DNA of 64,000 nt from Streptomyces sp. NBC_01478 (GTDB taxonomy: Bacteria; Actinomycetota; Actinomycetes; Streptomycetales; Streptomycetaceae): NCBI RefSeq assembly GCF_036227225.1, contig NZ_CP109444.1:1364001-1428000 (forward strand), written 5' to 3'. Positions within the stretch are counted from its first letter, which is position 1. Every line of letters begins with the position of its first letter. The notes beneath the pieces are model-generated. The model saw only the letters and a program-made list of their open reading frames with translations, was not told the origin of the DNA and made no database searches. The translations under genes were made by a program, and so were the position numbers. This document shows positions 1 to 8,959 of the stretch, one piece after another.

Positions 1-1
1 C

Positions 2-1645
2 TTCAGCGAGGGCACCGAGGACGCCCGCGGCGATAGCGCCCGCCCGGCCCTGCACCCGACCGCTCAGATCCCGGCGGACTCCCAACTCCCGGCCCGGCTG
101 CGGACGTTGACGAAGGCGGCCAAGCTGACCGGGCTCGCGGCGAGTGACCTGCGGACCGACGAGGCCGCCAATGTGGCGGGCGGCGCCGCACTCCTCGCCG
201 ACGCCCAGCAGGCCCTGGGCGAGCCGCTGAGCGCGGACCCGGCCGACTGGTACGGCGCGATCGCGCGCTTCTCCGGCGCCGACGACACGGCGACGGCCGC
301 CGCGTATGCCAACGATGTCTACGACGTGATCCACACCGGCGAGGAGCGCACCACGGACGCCGGGCAGCAGGTCGCCCTGGCCGCACAGCCGGAACTCGCC
401 CCCGACACCGCGCAGTTGGCGGAGACCGGGCTGCGCACGCTCTCCGCCGCCGGCACGGAGTGCCCGAAGAAGGTGTCCTGCGAGTGGATCCCGGCGCCGT
501 ACTCCCAGTTCGGGAGCAAATACGGCAACCACGACCTGGGCGACCGGCCCGCGATGCAGAGCATCAAGTACATCGTCGTCCATGACACGGAAGGCCAGTG
601 GGAGGGTGTCCTGAACATGGTCCAGGACCCCACCTATGTGTCCTGGAACTACACGATCCGCTCCACCGACGGGTTGATCGCCCAGCATGTGAAGGCCAAG
701 GACGTGGCCTGGCACGCGGGCAACTGGTACATCAACGCGAAGTCGATCGGCATCGAGCACGAGGGCTTCCTCGCCGCGCCCGACGCCTGGTACACGGAGG
801 CGATGTACCGCTCGTCGGCACGGCTGGTCTCGTACCTGACCAAGAAGTACGGCATCCCGCTGGACCGGCAGCACATCCTGGGCCACGACACCGTGCCGGG
901 GCCGACCACGTCCACGGTCCCCGGGATGCACACGGACCCGGGCCCGTACTGGGACTGGGCGCACTACTTCGACCTGCTGGGTCACCCCGTCAAGCAGACC
1001 GCGCGCAAGAGCGGCGGCCTGGTGACGATCCGCCCCGACTACACCACCAACCGGCCGGTGTACACGGGCTGCGTCACCGCGGGCCAGCCGTGCGCGGCGC
1101 ACGGGTCGAGCGAGGTCCGGCTGTACTCCGGGCCGGGCGAGACCTACCCCCTGATCAAGGACATCGGCCTCGGGACCACCCCGACGACCGGCGTCAACGA
1201 CCTCTCCTCACGAGTGTCCACCGGACAGCAGTACGCGGTGGCCGACCGTTCTGGCGACTGGACCGCGATCTGGTACCTGGGCCAGGAGGCCTGGTTCAAG
1301 AACCCGAAGAAGCACCCCACCGCCGTGTCCGCGACAGGCCTGGTGGTGACGCCGAAGGCGGGCGCGGACAGCATCCCGGTGTACGGCCGCGCCTACCCGG
1401 AGGCCTCGGCCTACCCCGCGGGGGTGCCCGCCCAGGCGGTGTCGCCGCTGCCGTACACCCTGCCCAAGGGCCAGAAGTACGTGGTCGGTGACAAGGTGCC
1501 CGGCGAGTACTACTACGCGGTCACCTTCACCACCGACTCGCACAAGGTCGTCGTAGGAAAGGATCTCTACTACGAGATCCAGTACGGCCACCGGGTGGAG
1601 TTCGTCCGGGCCGCCGACGTGACGGTGGCGCGGTCGGGCCGGTAG
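2..1645 (+). CDS. N-acetylmuramoyl-L-alanine amidase (Amidase_2/PGRP fold), 5' end cut by window
   Basis: The frame is open from base 2, so the true start lies upstream; 547 residues are visible. An Amidase_2 domain spans roughly residues 185-330. Likely zinc ligands are the His of VVHDTEG (about 194), the His of LGHD (about 295) and the Asp of HTDPGPYW (about 312), the AmpD/PGRP pattern. This class cleaves the lactyl amide between MurNAc and the stem peptide in the wall. The N-terminal ~150 visible residues form no fold I recognise, and the last ~200 probably contain an SH3-like wall-binding region. Export is likely, but the signal peptide would lie outside the window. The spacing between the second His and the Asp is longer than in AmpD. 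The next gene converges on it 7 bp away. Confidence 0.9.
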   Translation, partial: FSEGTEDARGDSARPALHPTAQIPADSQLPARLRTLTKAAKLTGLAASDLRTDEAANVAGGAALLADAQQALGEPLSADPADWYGAIARFSGADDTATAAAYANDVYDVIHTGEERTTDAGQQVALAAQPELAPDTAQLAETGLRTLSAAGTECPKKVSCEWIPAPYSQFGSKYGNHDLGDRPAMQSIKYIVVHDTEGQWEGVLNMVQDPTYVSWNYTIRSTDGLIAQHVKAKDVAWHAGNWYINAKSIGIEHEGFLAAPDAWYTEAMYRSSARLVSYLTKKYGIPLDRQHILGHDTVPGPTTSTVPGMHTDPGPYWDWAHYFDLLGHPVKQTARKSGGLVTIRPDYTTNRPVYTGCVTAGQPCAAHGSSEVRLYSGPGETYPLIKDIGLGTTPTTGVNDLSSRVSTGQQYAVADRSGDWTAIWYLGQEAWFKNPKKHPTAVSATGLVVTPKAGADSIPVYGRAYPEASAYPAGVPAQAVSPLPYTLPKGQKYVVGDKVPGEYYYAVTFTTDSHKVVVGKDLYYEIQYGHRVEFVRAADVTVARSGR

Positions 1646-1652
1646 CCGGGCC

Positions 1653-2150
1653 TCAGCCCTGCTGGAACAGTTCCGCCGGGAGCGGTTTCAGCAGGGCGTA
1701 GAGGTCGTCCGTGATGGGGCGGTCCCAGGCGGCGATGGTCACCAGGACGTTGTCACTGCGGTCGAACTGGACGCAGGAGACGCGGCTCTCGGAGAGCTTG
1801 AGGCGGCGCACGATCAGCAGGTTGTCGCCCTGCATCACCGGCATGTCCTCCGTGCCTACGACCGTCACCTCCTCGTCGTTCTCCAGCGCGAGGAGCAGTT
1901 GGGCGACCTCGAAGGGGATCTCGTCCTCGGCGACGTCACGGGCCGGGGAGCCCTCCGGCAGATTGCCGATGACCATCGCGGGGCCGCGGCCGCCGAACAG
2001 GTCGTACCGCAGGAACACGCCCTGGCAGGTGCCGTCGGGGGCGGGCAGCAGACCGGCACCGAGGTTCCCGGGCCAGTCGCCCGGGTCCATGGCCAGCACA
2101 TCGAATTCGGGGCCGGCGGGGGTGGCGCTGCGGCGGCGGAGGAACGACAT
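1653..2150 (-). CDS. conserved hypothetical protein, 165 aa
   Basis: A complete 165-residue frame starting ATG (MSFLRRRS), with a basic N-terminus and an acidic body and normal high-GC codon usage. I see no signal peptide, membrane segment or catalytic motif and do not recognise the family. The composition (many Asp/Glu, alternating hydrophobic stretches such as CQGVFLRYDLF and VLVTIAAWDRP) suggests a small soluble alpha/beta protein. It is convergent with the amidase and downstream of the regulator at 2281-5193 on the same strand, with a dispersed repeat in between, so co-transcription is doubtful. Function unknown. Confidence 0.7.
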   Translation of the reverse strand: MSFLRRRSATPAGPEFDVLAMDPGDWPGNLGAGLLPAPDGTCQGVFLRYDLFGGRGPAMVIGNLPEGSPARDVAEDEIPFEVAQLLLALENDEEVTVVGTEDMPVMQGDNLLIVRRLKLSESRVSCVQFDRSDNVLVTIAAWDRPITDDLYALLKPLPAELFQQG

Positions 2151-2214
2151 GCAGCAATGGTACGGGGTGCCGTTCGGCGATGGGCACGTGGTTTGGTGCG
2201 GGGTTCGTTGTCGG

Positions 2215-2286
2215 GTGCGGGTTCGTGGGGGCTGGGCGCGCCCACGCGGCGGAGCCGCACATCGACACAGCCCCGCGCCCCTAGGG
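2215..2286 (-). repeat. dispersed intergenic palindromic repeat, copy 1
   Basis: About 72 bp that matches 9957-10028 in opposite orientation. Read on the minus strand it opens CCCTAGGGGCGCGGGGCTGT and is identical to the other copy over roughly the first 24 bases, then about 85-90% similar by eye. It holds the perfect stem GCGGC-GGA-GCCGC at 2246-2258 and the palindrome GGGCGCGCCC just before it. The TAG inside its CCCTAGGG end is the stop codon of the upstream regulator gene. It may act as a terminator or REP-like element. Confidence 0.75.
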
Positions 2287-5193
2287 AACTGAGCCCTCCG
2301 TCGGTTGGATCAGTGCCGTTCCCAGGCCGGTGCGGTCTGTGCCCAGTTTTCTGTAGGCCGCTGAGAGCAGGCGTACTGCCGACTGTTCGTCCGTGTCGAG
2401 TTCTACGGCTATCTCGTGCTCCGTGCTGCCGTGGGCGGCCAGGATTGCAGCGGCGCGTTCTTGGGATGTGAGGGTGTCGGTCTCCGCGCTGTGGAGGCGG
2501 CGGGGGCGTAAGCCTGCTGCGGCCAGTTCGGCGCGGGTCGTGTCCGCCAGGCCGTCGGCGCCGCACTGGACGGCTGCGTCCAGGCCTCGGTAGAGGTAGT
2601 CGGCGGCCTCCTTGGACCTGCCGGTGCGGCGGAGTTCGGTGCCCAGGGCCACCAGTGCGCAGGCCAACTCGTAGGCGGCCGGGGAGCGTTCGAGGTGGGT
2701 GACGGACTCCTCCAGGAGTTTGGCGCGGTCGGAGCCGGAGGAGACCTCGGCGGCGATGCGCAGGGCCTGGCCGATGGCGGACGGGGTGCCGAACTGGCGG
2801 GCTCGGGCGACGGCTTCGTGGGCGGTGGCCATGGCGCGCTCGGGGGTGTCATGACGTTCGGCGCGGGCGAGGTGGAGCTGCCAGGGGCACCAGGCGGGGT
2901 TGCGGATGCCGCGCGGGTCGAGACGGCGGCCCGCGGAGGCCAGCTCTTCGGCGGCTTCCTTGGTGCGGCCGCGGGCGAGCAGCAGTTCGCCGTACACGGT
3001 CTGCGCGTCCGGGAAGACGACGGCGGCCGGGAAGGGTTCCGCGAAGGCGTGGTCCTCGGCGAGTTTCGTGGCTTCCTCGACCCGGCCGCGGGCCAGCAGG
3101 ACCTCGATGAGGATGCCGGTGCCGTACCAGTAGACGGGGGTGCCGGGTCCGACGCGTTCGGCGAGGCGCAGTCCCGCGCGGGCGAAGTCCTCGGCCTCGG
3201 CGAGCCGGCCGCGCCGGTAGCGGAGGTAGCCGAGGAAGGTGTAGCCGAAGGCCAAGTGGGCGCCGCGCCAGCCCTGTTGCTCGAAGTCGGCGATGCCGGT
3301 GGCGAACAGTTCCTCCGCCCGGCCCGGTCGGTCGCAGTACATGAAGGCGAGGGCGACGAGCACCGGTACCTCGAAGCCGCGGTCGGCCTCCGCCCAGCCT
3401 AGGCCGCCGTCGAGTGCGCGCTCGGCATGGTGCAGGGCCACATGTGCGGGTTCACCACGGAGTACGGCGTCCCAGGTGCGCAGGCCGATGATGTACCGCT
3501 CGGTGAGGTCGCGGCCCTTGAGGCGGTCGGCGAGTTTGGTGAGCCGGCGGGAGCGCGAGGGGTGGTCGGGTTCGTCGGCGCGGAAGGCGTCCCACATGAA
3601 CTGCTCGGAGAGCATGCGGAGTTTGACCCGGGCGTCGTCGGTGACGTGGATCTCGCGGGCGAGGGTGTCGGAGGCCTCGGCGAGGCGGTCGCTGTGGGCG
3701 AGGACCTGGGAGAGGCGGTAGACGATGTTCTGCCGCAGGCCGGCGTCACTGATCGGTTCTTCGAGGGCGGCCCGCAGATGGTTGACGGTGGTCGCCGGTT
3801 CGGTGAGCAGGGAGGCGCTGCCCAGTTCGTAGAGGACGGCGGCCCGGTCGTCGTAGGGCGGGGGTTCGCGCAGGGCGCGGGCGAGATAGCTGCGGGCCGT
3901 GTCGGGGGCGCCCGCGCGCAGGGTCTCGCCGGCCGCCGCGCGGAGTTGCTGGACCACCCAGTTGTCGCCGTCGGGGTGGGTCTCCATGAGGTGGCGGGCG
4001 GCGGCGGAGGGGCCCTGGCCCTCGTCGATGACGCACCAGGCGGCCTGGCCGTGCAGGGCCACGCGGACGCCGGCGGGGATGGCCCGGTAGACGGCGGTGG
4101 CGATGAGCGGGTGGACGAATTCGAGGGTGCCTGCGGCGGTCAGCGTGCCGCTGAGGATGCGGGCGCCGCGCAGTGCGTCGACGGCGTCGGCGGCCTCCTC
4201 GTGGCCGAGTCCGGCGACTGCGGCGGCGAGCATCGGACGGGGCTCGGTGCCGAGGACCGCGCAGGCCCAGGCGAAGCGGACGGTGGAGGTGCCGAGGCGT
4301 TCGAGGCGGGTGGTGAGGCCGCTGCCCTTGACGGCGGCGGCGAGGTCGCGCAGTTGGTAGGCCCCGGCCTCGGTGGGGTTCAGACCGCGGTCGTGGATCT
4401 TGGCGGTGAGTTCGACGGTCTCGAAGGGGTTCCCGGCGGTGACGGCCCAGCACTCGTGGCAGAACGCGTCGTCGGCGTGCTCGCCGAGCATCTCCCGCAC
4501 CAGGTCGGCGACGGCCGCGACGCTGAGCGGTTCGAGATCGAGGGGGCGTCCGCCGGCCCGGCCGGGCAGTCCCCTGAACGACTCGGCGTGGTCGGGGAGT
4601 TCGTCGGGCCGGTACGCGACGACGACCAGCAACGGGAGTTGCTCGGCGCGGGGCGCGAACGCGGCCAGCCAGCCCAGGGATTCGGGGTCGGCCCAGTGCG
4701 CGTCGTCGAGGACGAGGACCATCGGGGCCCGCTTGACCGCGAGGTGGGTGAGTACCCAGTCGAGGCCGTCGCGCAGGCCCTGCTGGTCGGGCGGGGAGCC
4801 CTCGGTGGGGGCGCACAGGCCGAGGGCGGGGCCGACGATGTCGTACCAACTGCCCAGCGCGGTACGGAGATCGGCGTCGGCCGAGCCGGCGAACTGCGGT
4901 TGCAGCAGTTGCCGGGCGACGTGGAAGGCGACGCGCTGTTCCTGGTCGCCGCCGCGCGCGGAGAGCACGGTGCAGCCTTGTGCGGCGGCGCGGCGGCGCA
5001 CTTCGGTGAGGAGGGTGGTCTTGCCGATGCCGGCCCGGCCCGCGAAGGCGAGGAGGGCACCACGTCGCCGGTCCCCCGGCTCGCCGCCGTCCGTGCGCAG
5101 ACCCGTGAGCTCGCCCAACGCCTCGTCCACGGCGGCGAGTTCACTCTCCCGTTCGAAGAGTGTCCTTCTGCTGCGTGCGCTCCGCTGTCCCAT
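2281..5193 (-). CDS. large ATPase regulator of the LuxR/LAL type, with a degenerate DNA-binding tail
   Basis: 970 residues, the usual size of LAL regulators. Walker A is GRAGIGKTT (52-60) and Walker B with the family signature is VLDDAHWAD (161-169), so an AAA/NACHT-like ATPase sits at the N-terminus. The middle is helical and TPR-like (repeated LGxxxLxxGRxxEA patterns). The C-terminal ~55 residues align with a LuxR helix-turn-helix (LTSQERAAAILAAHG ... AYRKLGTD), but the recognition helix is far from consensus: SAVRLLSAAYRKL where TVExHLxxVYxKL is expected. DNA binding may therefore be altered or lost. The stop codon lies inside a dispersed repeat, so the end may have been reshaped by it. 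Such proteins usually activate neighbouring genes after sensing a ligand; no ligand can be named here. Confidence 0.85.
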   Translation of the reverse strand: MGQRSARSRRTLFERESELAAVDEALGELTGLRTDGGEPGDRRRGALLAFAGRAGIGKTTLLTEVRRRAAAQGCTVLSARGGDQEQRVAFHVARQLLQPQFAGSADADLRTALGSWYDIVGPALGLCAPTEGSPPDQQGLRDGLDWVLTHLAVKRAPMVLVLDDAHWADPESLGWLAAFAPRAEQLPLLVVVAYRPDELPDHAESFRGLPGRAGGRPLDLEPLSVAAVADLVREMLGEHADDAFCHECWAVTAGNPFETVELTAKIHDRGLNPTEAGAYQLRDLAAAVKGSGLTTRLERLGTSTVRFAWACAVLGTEPRPMLAAAVAGLGHEEAADAVDALRGARILSGTLTAAGTLEFVHPLIATAVYRAIPAGVRVALHGQAAWCVIDEGQGPSAAARHLMETHPDGDNWVVQQLRAAAGETLRAGAPDTARSYLARALREPPPYDDRAAVLYELGSASLLTEPATTVNHLRAALEEPISDAGLRQNIVYRLSQVLAHSDRLAEASDTLAREIHVTDDARVKLRMLSEQFMWDAFRADEPDHPSRSRRLTKLADRLKGRDLTERYIIGLRTWDAVLRGEPAHVALHHAERALDGGLGWAEADRGFEVPVLVALAFMYCDRPGRAEELFATGIADFEQQGWRGAHLAFGYTFLGYLRYRRGRLAEAEDFARAGLRLAERVGPGTPVYWYGTGILIEVLLARGRVEEATKLAEDHAFAEPFPAAVVFPDAQTVYGELLLARGRTKEAAEELASAGRRLDPRGIRNPAWCPWQLHLARAERHDTPERAMATAHEAVARARQFGTPSAIGQALRIAAEVSSGSDRAKLLEESVTHLERSPAAYELACALVALGTELRRTGRSKEAADYLYRGLDAAVQCGADGLADTTRAELAAAGLRPRRLHSAETDTLTSQERAAAILAAHGSTEHEIAVELDTDEQSAVRLLSAAYRKLGTDRTGLGTALIQPTEGSVP

Positions 5194-5367
5194 CCCATAC
5201 CCCCTGCCACGGTGGTGCGCCCGCGCGGGGAGCGAACGCGCACCGTGAGCTACAGGGACCTCAGCGTACGCTTTTCGAGAGTGCCGCGACCCGGTACTGG
5301 GCGAAGGCGTACCAGCCGGTTTTCCTGGGTCGCCGGTGACGGCAGGGACGCGGATCCCCCGTGGTCC

Positions 5368-6273
5368 TCACTCCTCCGACCCGGTCGGCGGCACCACCGC
5401 GACCGGGCTCGCCGCGTGCAGCAGGACCGCCTGGGTGACCGAGCCGAGCAGGCGGGCCGGGGCGAGCAGTCGGCGGCGGTGGCGGCCCACGACGACGAGG
5501 TCCGCGTCCTTCGAGGCGGCCACCAGGTGGCCGGCCGCGTCGCCCGGGGCGACGTACGGCTCGGTGCGGACGTCCGGGTGGTGGGCGCGGTGCGGGACGA
5601 GGAGGGCGTCGGTGAGGACGCGGGTCTCGTTCTCGATGGCGTCCTGGTCGATGACCGGCGGGAGGAGTTCGCCGGCGGAGGCCCAGGCCTGCGGCGGCCA
5701 CGGATAGGCGGCGACGACCTGGAGGCGGGCGCCGCGCCGGGCGGCCTCGGCGAAGGCGAAGGCGAGGGTGGCCTCGTCGGGGCTGTCCACGTGCAGGCCG
5801 ACGACCACCCGGGGTCCGGGTGCGGCCGGGGGCGCGTCATGCACCTCGCGTCCGGGCCGGGGCACCACGACGACGGGGCAGTCCGCGCCGCGGGCGGCGG
5901 CCATGCCGTTCGAGCCGAGCAGCAGGCTGGCGAAGCCGCCGCGGCCACGCGAGCCGAGCACCAAGAGCTGTGCGGTGGAACCGAGTTCGGGCAGTACCGC
6001 GCCGGGTGCGCCCTGCAGCCCGAGGTACTCCACGACCGGCCGGTCGGCTGGGTCCTCGACATGCTTACGGGCCTGGTCGAGCACCTCGTCCTTCGCCGGG
6101 TCCGGCGGCCCGGCGACCAGGACGCCGGGCGATGTCCAGGCGGCGGCGTACTGCCACACATGGACGACCCGCAGCGGCACCCCGCGTCCACGCGCCGCGT
6201 CGAGGGCCCAGTCCAGGGCGCGCAGGCTGTCGTCCGAACCGTCGACCGCCGCGATGACCGGCAGGGTGCTCAT
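5368..6273 (-). CDS. universal stress protein, two tandem UspA domains
   Basis: 301 residues, made of two UspA folds (about 1-145 and 150-298). Each begins with a beta strand followed by a DGS/DSP-type loop (PVIAAVDGSDDSLRALDWA; VVVGLHVDSPDEATLAFAF) and carries a G-x2-G-x9-G(S/T)-like nucleotide loop: GSRGRGGFASLLLGSNG in the first domain, GRHRRRLLAPARLLGSV in the second. Such proteins bind ATP and are induced by starvation, hypoxia and other stresses in actinobacteria; they are cytoplasmic. The gene stands alone. The second loop is less canonical, so ATP binding may be limited to the first domain. Confidence 0.9.
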   Translation of the reverse strand: MSTLPVIAAVDGSDDSLRALDWALDAARGRGVPLRVVHVWQYAAAWTSPGVLVAGPPDPAKDEVLDQARKHVEDPADRPVVEYLGLQGAPGAVLPELGSTAQLLVLGSRGRGGFASLLLGSNGMAAARGADCPVVVVPRPGREVHDAPPAAPGPRVVVGLHVDSPDEATLAFAFAEAARRGARLQVVAAYPWPPQAWASAGELLPPVIDQDAIENETRVLTDALLVPHRAHHPDVRTEPYVAPGDAAGHLVAASKDADLVVVGRHRRRLLAPARLLGSVTQAVLLHAASPVAVVPPTGSEE

Positions 6274-6406
6274 GGGTTCCTCACCTCAGGAGTAACGGGA
6301 CCTTCCCCCCTGGGGCCAGCCTGGCTCAGGCGTCGGCTCCAGAAGGGTTCTCAAGGTCGCGTGTCCGAAACAACAGGTGGGACACCCCGGAGAGGCGCAA
6401 CGCCCC

Positions 6407-6649
6407 TCACGTCAGATCGAACTCCCCCTCCCGCGCCCCCGACACGAACGCGCCCCATTCCGCGGGCGTGAAGATCAAGGAAGGGCTCTCCGGGCGGCCG
6501 CTGTTGCGCATCGCGATGAATCCCTCGACAAAAGCGATCTGGACATCCCCCCGTCCACGGCTGCCTGAGTGCCAATCGGCGTCACTGAGGTCCAGCTCCG
6601 GCTTGTCCCAGCCCGCAAGCGGGTGCTGCTGGATGGTGCTCTCGGCCAC
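6407..6649 (-). CDS. DUF397 domain protein
   Basis: 80 residues, GTG start, matching the DUF397 pattern: a W-H-S-G-S-R type N-terminal block (DWHSGSRGRGDVQIAFV), the central RNSGRPESPSLIFTPAEWGAF block and a short acidic tail. DUF397 genes in Streptomyces are usually paired with an Xre-family helix-turn-helix gene and often modulate development or antibiotic production. No Xre partner is next to this copy, so it is an orphan here. The family assignment is firm; the biochemical role is unknown. Confidence 0.85.
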   Translation of the reverse strand: MAESTIQQHPLAGWDKPELDLSDADWHSGSRGRGDVQIAFVEGFIAMRNSGRPESPSLIFTPAEWGAFVSGAREGEFDLT

Positions 6650-6731
6650 GTCCGTGCTCCTCCCGATTCGTCGTCCGCGGCCAGCCTAGCGATCGACTTC
6701 TGATGCCGACAGGCCACGTGAGGGGGACCTT

Positions 6732-7898
6732 TCAGGAGGCGGGGGGTTCGCTGCCCACGAGCCACATCGAGAAGAACTGCGATCCGCCGCCGTAGGCGTG
6801 CCCGAGAACCCGCCGGGCCCCCTCCACCTGGTGTTCCCCGGCCTGGCCGCGGACCTGGAGGGCGGCCTCCGCGAAGCGGATCATGCCCGAGGCACCGATC
6901 GGATTGGTCGACAGCACCCCGCCTGACATGTTCACGGGAAGGTCGCCGTCCAGCTCGGTCACCCCTGATTCGGTCAGCTTCCAGCCCTCTCCCTCCTCGG
7001 CGAACCCAAGATTCTCCAGCCACATGGGCTCGTACCAGGAGAACGGCACGTACATCTCCACGGCGTCGATGTCCCGGCGCGGGTCGGCGATCCCGGCCTG
7101 CCGGTACACATCGGCGGCGCAGTCCTTGCCGGCCTGTGGCGACACACAGTCCTTTCCGGCGAAGAGTGTGGGTTCGCTCCGCATGGCGCCACCGTGCATC
7201 CAGGCCGCCGGACGTGGTGCGCGGGCCGCCCCCGCCCGGTCGGTGAGGACCATCGCGCAGGCGCCGTCCGAGGAGGGGCAGGTCTCCGAGTAGCGGATCG
7301 GGTCCCACAGCATCGGCGAGGCCTGGACCTTCTCCAGGGTGATGTCGTGCTCGTGGAGATGGGCGTACGGGTTCTTCAGCGCGTTGCGCCGGTCCTTGTA
7401 CGCCACCAGGGAGCCGACGGTGTCGGGCGCCCCGGTGCGCCGCATATAGGCGCGCACATGGGGCGCGAAGAACCCGCCCGCACCTGCCAGCAGCGGCTGC
7501 TGGAAGGGGATCGGCAGGGACAGTCCCCACATGGCGTTCGACTCGGACTGCTTCTCGAAGGCCAGCGTGAGGACCGTGCCGTGCACGCGAGCTGCAACGA
7601 GATTGGCGGCGACGAGCGCCGTAGACCCGCCCACCGACCCGGCGGTGTGCACCCGCAGCATGGGCTTCCCCACGGCGCCCAGCGCGTCGGCGAGATACAG
7701 CTCGGGCATCATGACGCCCTCGAAGAAGTCCGGCGCTTTCCCGATGACCACGGCGTCGATGTCGGCCCACGTCAACTCGGCGTCGTCCAGGGCACGTTGG
7801 GCCGCCTCACGCACCAACCCCGCGATCGACACGTCCCGCCGCGCGGCGACATGCTTGGTCTGGCCGATCCCTACGACGGCCACGGGCTCCTTGCTCAT
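6732..7898 (-). CDS. thiolase-fold protein (SCP-x/Ltp-like), canonical catalytic residues absent
   Basis: 388 residues. ATG at 7898 overlaps the stop of the upstream gene by 4 bases (ATGA), indicating translational coupling. The fold is recognisable from VAVVGIGQTKH, the NMSGG motif and the GASGMIR block. The three usual thiolase residues are replaced: the Cys position reads HTAGSVGG, the GHPxGASG His position reads TNPIGASG, and the C-terminal CxGxG position reads HAYGGGSQ. It is therefore unlikely to be a classical thiolase. Relatives of Ltp2 use this fold as an aldolase together with a DUF35 partner, and exactly such a partner is encoded two genes upstream. Cytoplasmic acyl-CoA or steroid side-chain metabolism is the best guess. 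Confidence 0.8.
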   Translation of the reverse strand: MSKEPVAVVGIGQTKHVAARRDVSIAGLVREAAQRALDDAELTWADIDAVVIGKAPDFFEGVMMPELYLADALGAVGKPMLRVHTAGSVGGSTALVAANLVAARVHGTVLTLAFEKQSESNAMWGLSLPIPFQQPLLAGAGGFFAPHVRAYMRRTGAPDTVGSLVAYKDRRNALKNPYAHLHEHDITLEKVQASPMLWDPIRYSETCPSSDGACAMVLTDRAGAARAPRPAAWMHGGAMRSEPTLFAGKDCVSPQAGKDCAADVYRQAGIADPRRDIDAVEMYVPFSWYEPMWLENLGFAEEGEGWKLTESGVTELDGDLPVNMSGGVLSTNPIGASGMIRFAEAALQVRGQAGEHQVEGARRVLGHAYGGGSQFFSMWLVGSEPPAS

Positions 7899-8959
7899 CG
7901 CGGATCCCCTTCGAGTACGGCGACCAGGTTCTGTTGCAGACAGGGCCCGGAGGTGGCGTGGGCGAGGGCCCGGTCGGACTCGCCCCGGTGGATGCGGGCG
8001 GCGGCCTCGCCGATGCGGATGAGCCCGGCGGCCATGACGGGGTTCGCGGCGAGGGTCCCGCCGGACGGGTTGACGCGCACGTCGTCGCCGAGCCGCAGCG
8101 CCTTGCGCAGGACGACCTCCTGCGCGGTGAACGGCGCGTGCAACTCGGCGGTGTCGACGGGCCGTTCGAAGGCACCGGCCTTCTCGGCGGCGAGCCGCGC
8201 GGACGGCGAGTCGGTCAACTCCCGTACGCCCAGGCCGTGTGCCTCGATGCGGTGGTCGATCCCCTTGATCCAGGCGGGCCGTCGGCACAGTTCGCGGGCC
8301 CGGTCGCCGGCCGCGAGGATCACGGCGGCGGCGCCGTCGCCGATCGGCGGGCAGTCGCCGGTGCGCAGCGGCCGTACGACATAGTCCCCCTGCGGTACCG
8401 AACCCCGCACCTGCGCATGGGAGTTGGCGCTCGCGTCGGTCCGGCTGCGGGCGGCCACGGCGGCGAGCGCGGGTTCGTCGGTGTCGCCCGCGTCGATGAG
8501 GGCCTGCGCCTGGAGGGCGGCGAGGGCCACGGAGTCCGGCCACAGGGGGGCGACGTAGTAGGGATCGAGCTGTCGCGTCAGCACATCGCGTACGGAGCCG
8601 GGGGACGACTTGCCGTACGAGTAGACGAGCGCGGTGTCGGCGTCGCCGGTGAGGAGTTTGGTCCAGGCCTCGTAGAGCGCCCAGGCGCCGTCCATCTCGA
8701 CGTGCGACTCGGAGATCGGCGGCCAGGCGCCGACGCCGTCGAGGGCCAGGGTGAAGGAGAAGGCGCGGCCCGCGAGGTAGTCGCTGGACCCGGAGCAGGT
8801 GAAGTCGATGTCGGCGGTCTTCAGCCCGGTCTGTTCCAGGACGCCGTGCAGGACCGGCATCAGCATCTCCACCTCGGAGAGCTCGTCGGTGGTACGCCGG
8901 TGGTCGGTCTGCGCGAAGGCGACGACGGCGATCTCACGCATCACATCGGCTCCCTGCAT
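7895..8959 (-). CDS. second thiolase-fold protein (acetyl-CoA acetyltransferase-like), non-canonical active site
   Basis: 354 residues. ATG at 8959 shares one base with the stop of the upstream DUF35 gene (TGATG); an internal ATG at 8941 is possible but less well placed. The fold is shown by REIAVVAFAQTD, the TCSGSSDYLAG region and VNPSGGTLAANPVMAAG. The position of the nucleophilic Cys reads SESHVEMDG, the His-containing GHP motif reads ANPVMAAG, and the C-terminal Cys block is SGPCLQQN, so normal thiolysis is improbable. With its downstream paralog it probably forms a heteromeric complex held by the DUF35 protein. Substrate unknown. Confidence 0.8.
   Translation of the reverse strand: MQGADVMREIAVVAFAQTDHRRTTDELSEVEMLMPVLHGVLEQTGLKTADIDFTCSGSSDYLAGRAFSFTLALDGVGAWPPISESHVEMDGAWALYEAWTKLLTGDADTALVYSYGKSSPGSVRDVLTRQLDPYYVAPLWPDSVALAALQAQALIDAGDTDEPALAAVAARSRTDASANSHAQVRGSVPQGDYVVRPLRTGDCPPIGDGAAAVILAAGDRARELCRRPAWIKGIDHRIEAHGLGVRELTDSPSARLAAEKAGAFERPVDTAELHAPFTAQEVVLRKALRLGDDVRVNPSGGTLAANPVMAAGLIRIGEAAARIHRGESDRALAHATSGPCLQQNLVAVLEGDPR

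Noticed and set aside
3427..6471. A 1014-codon open frame on the plus strand, antisense to the LAL regulator and the universal stress protein
   Set aside because: Its translation is Gly/Val/Ala/Asp-rich without domains, while the minus strand has Walker motifs and two UspA domains. Long antisense frames are normal at this GC content.
7899..8543. Extending the thiolase-like gene upstream to 8543
   Set aside because: The extension overlaps the second thiolase-like gene in another frame and is low complexity; the ATGA overlap at 7898 marks the real start.
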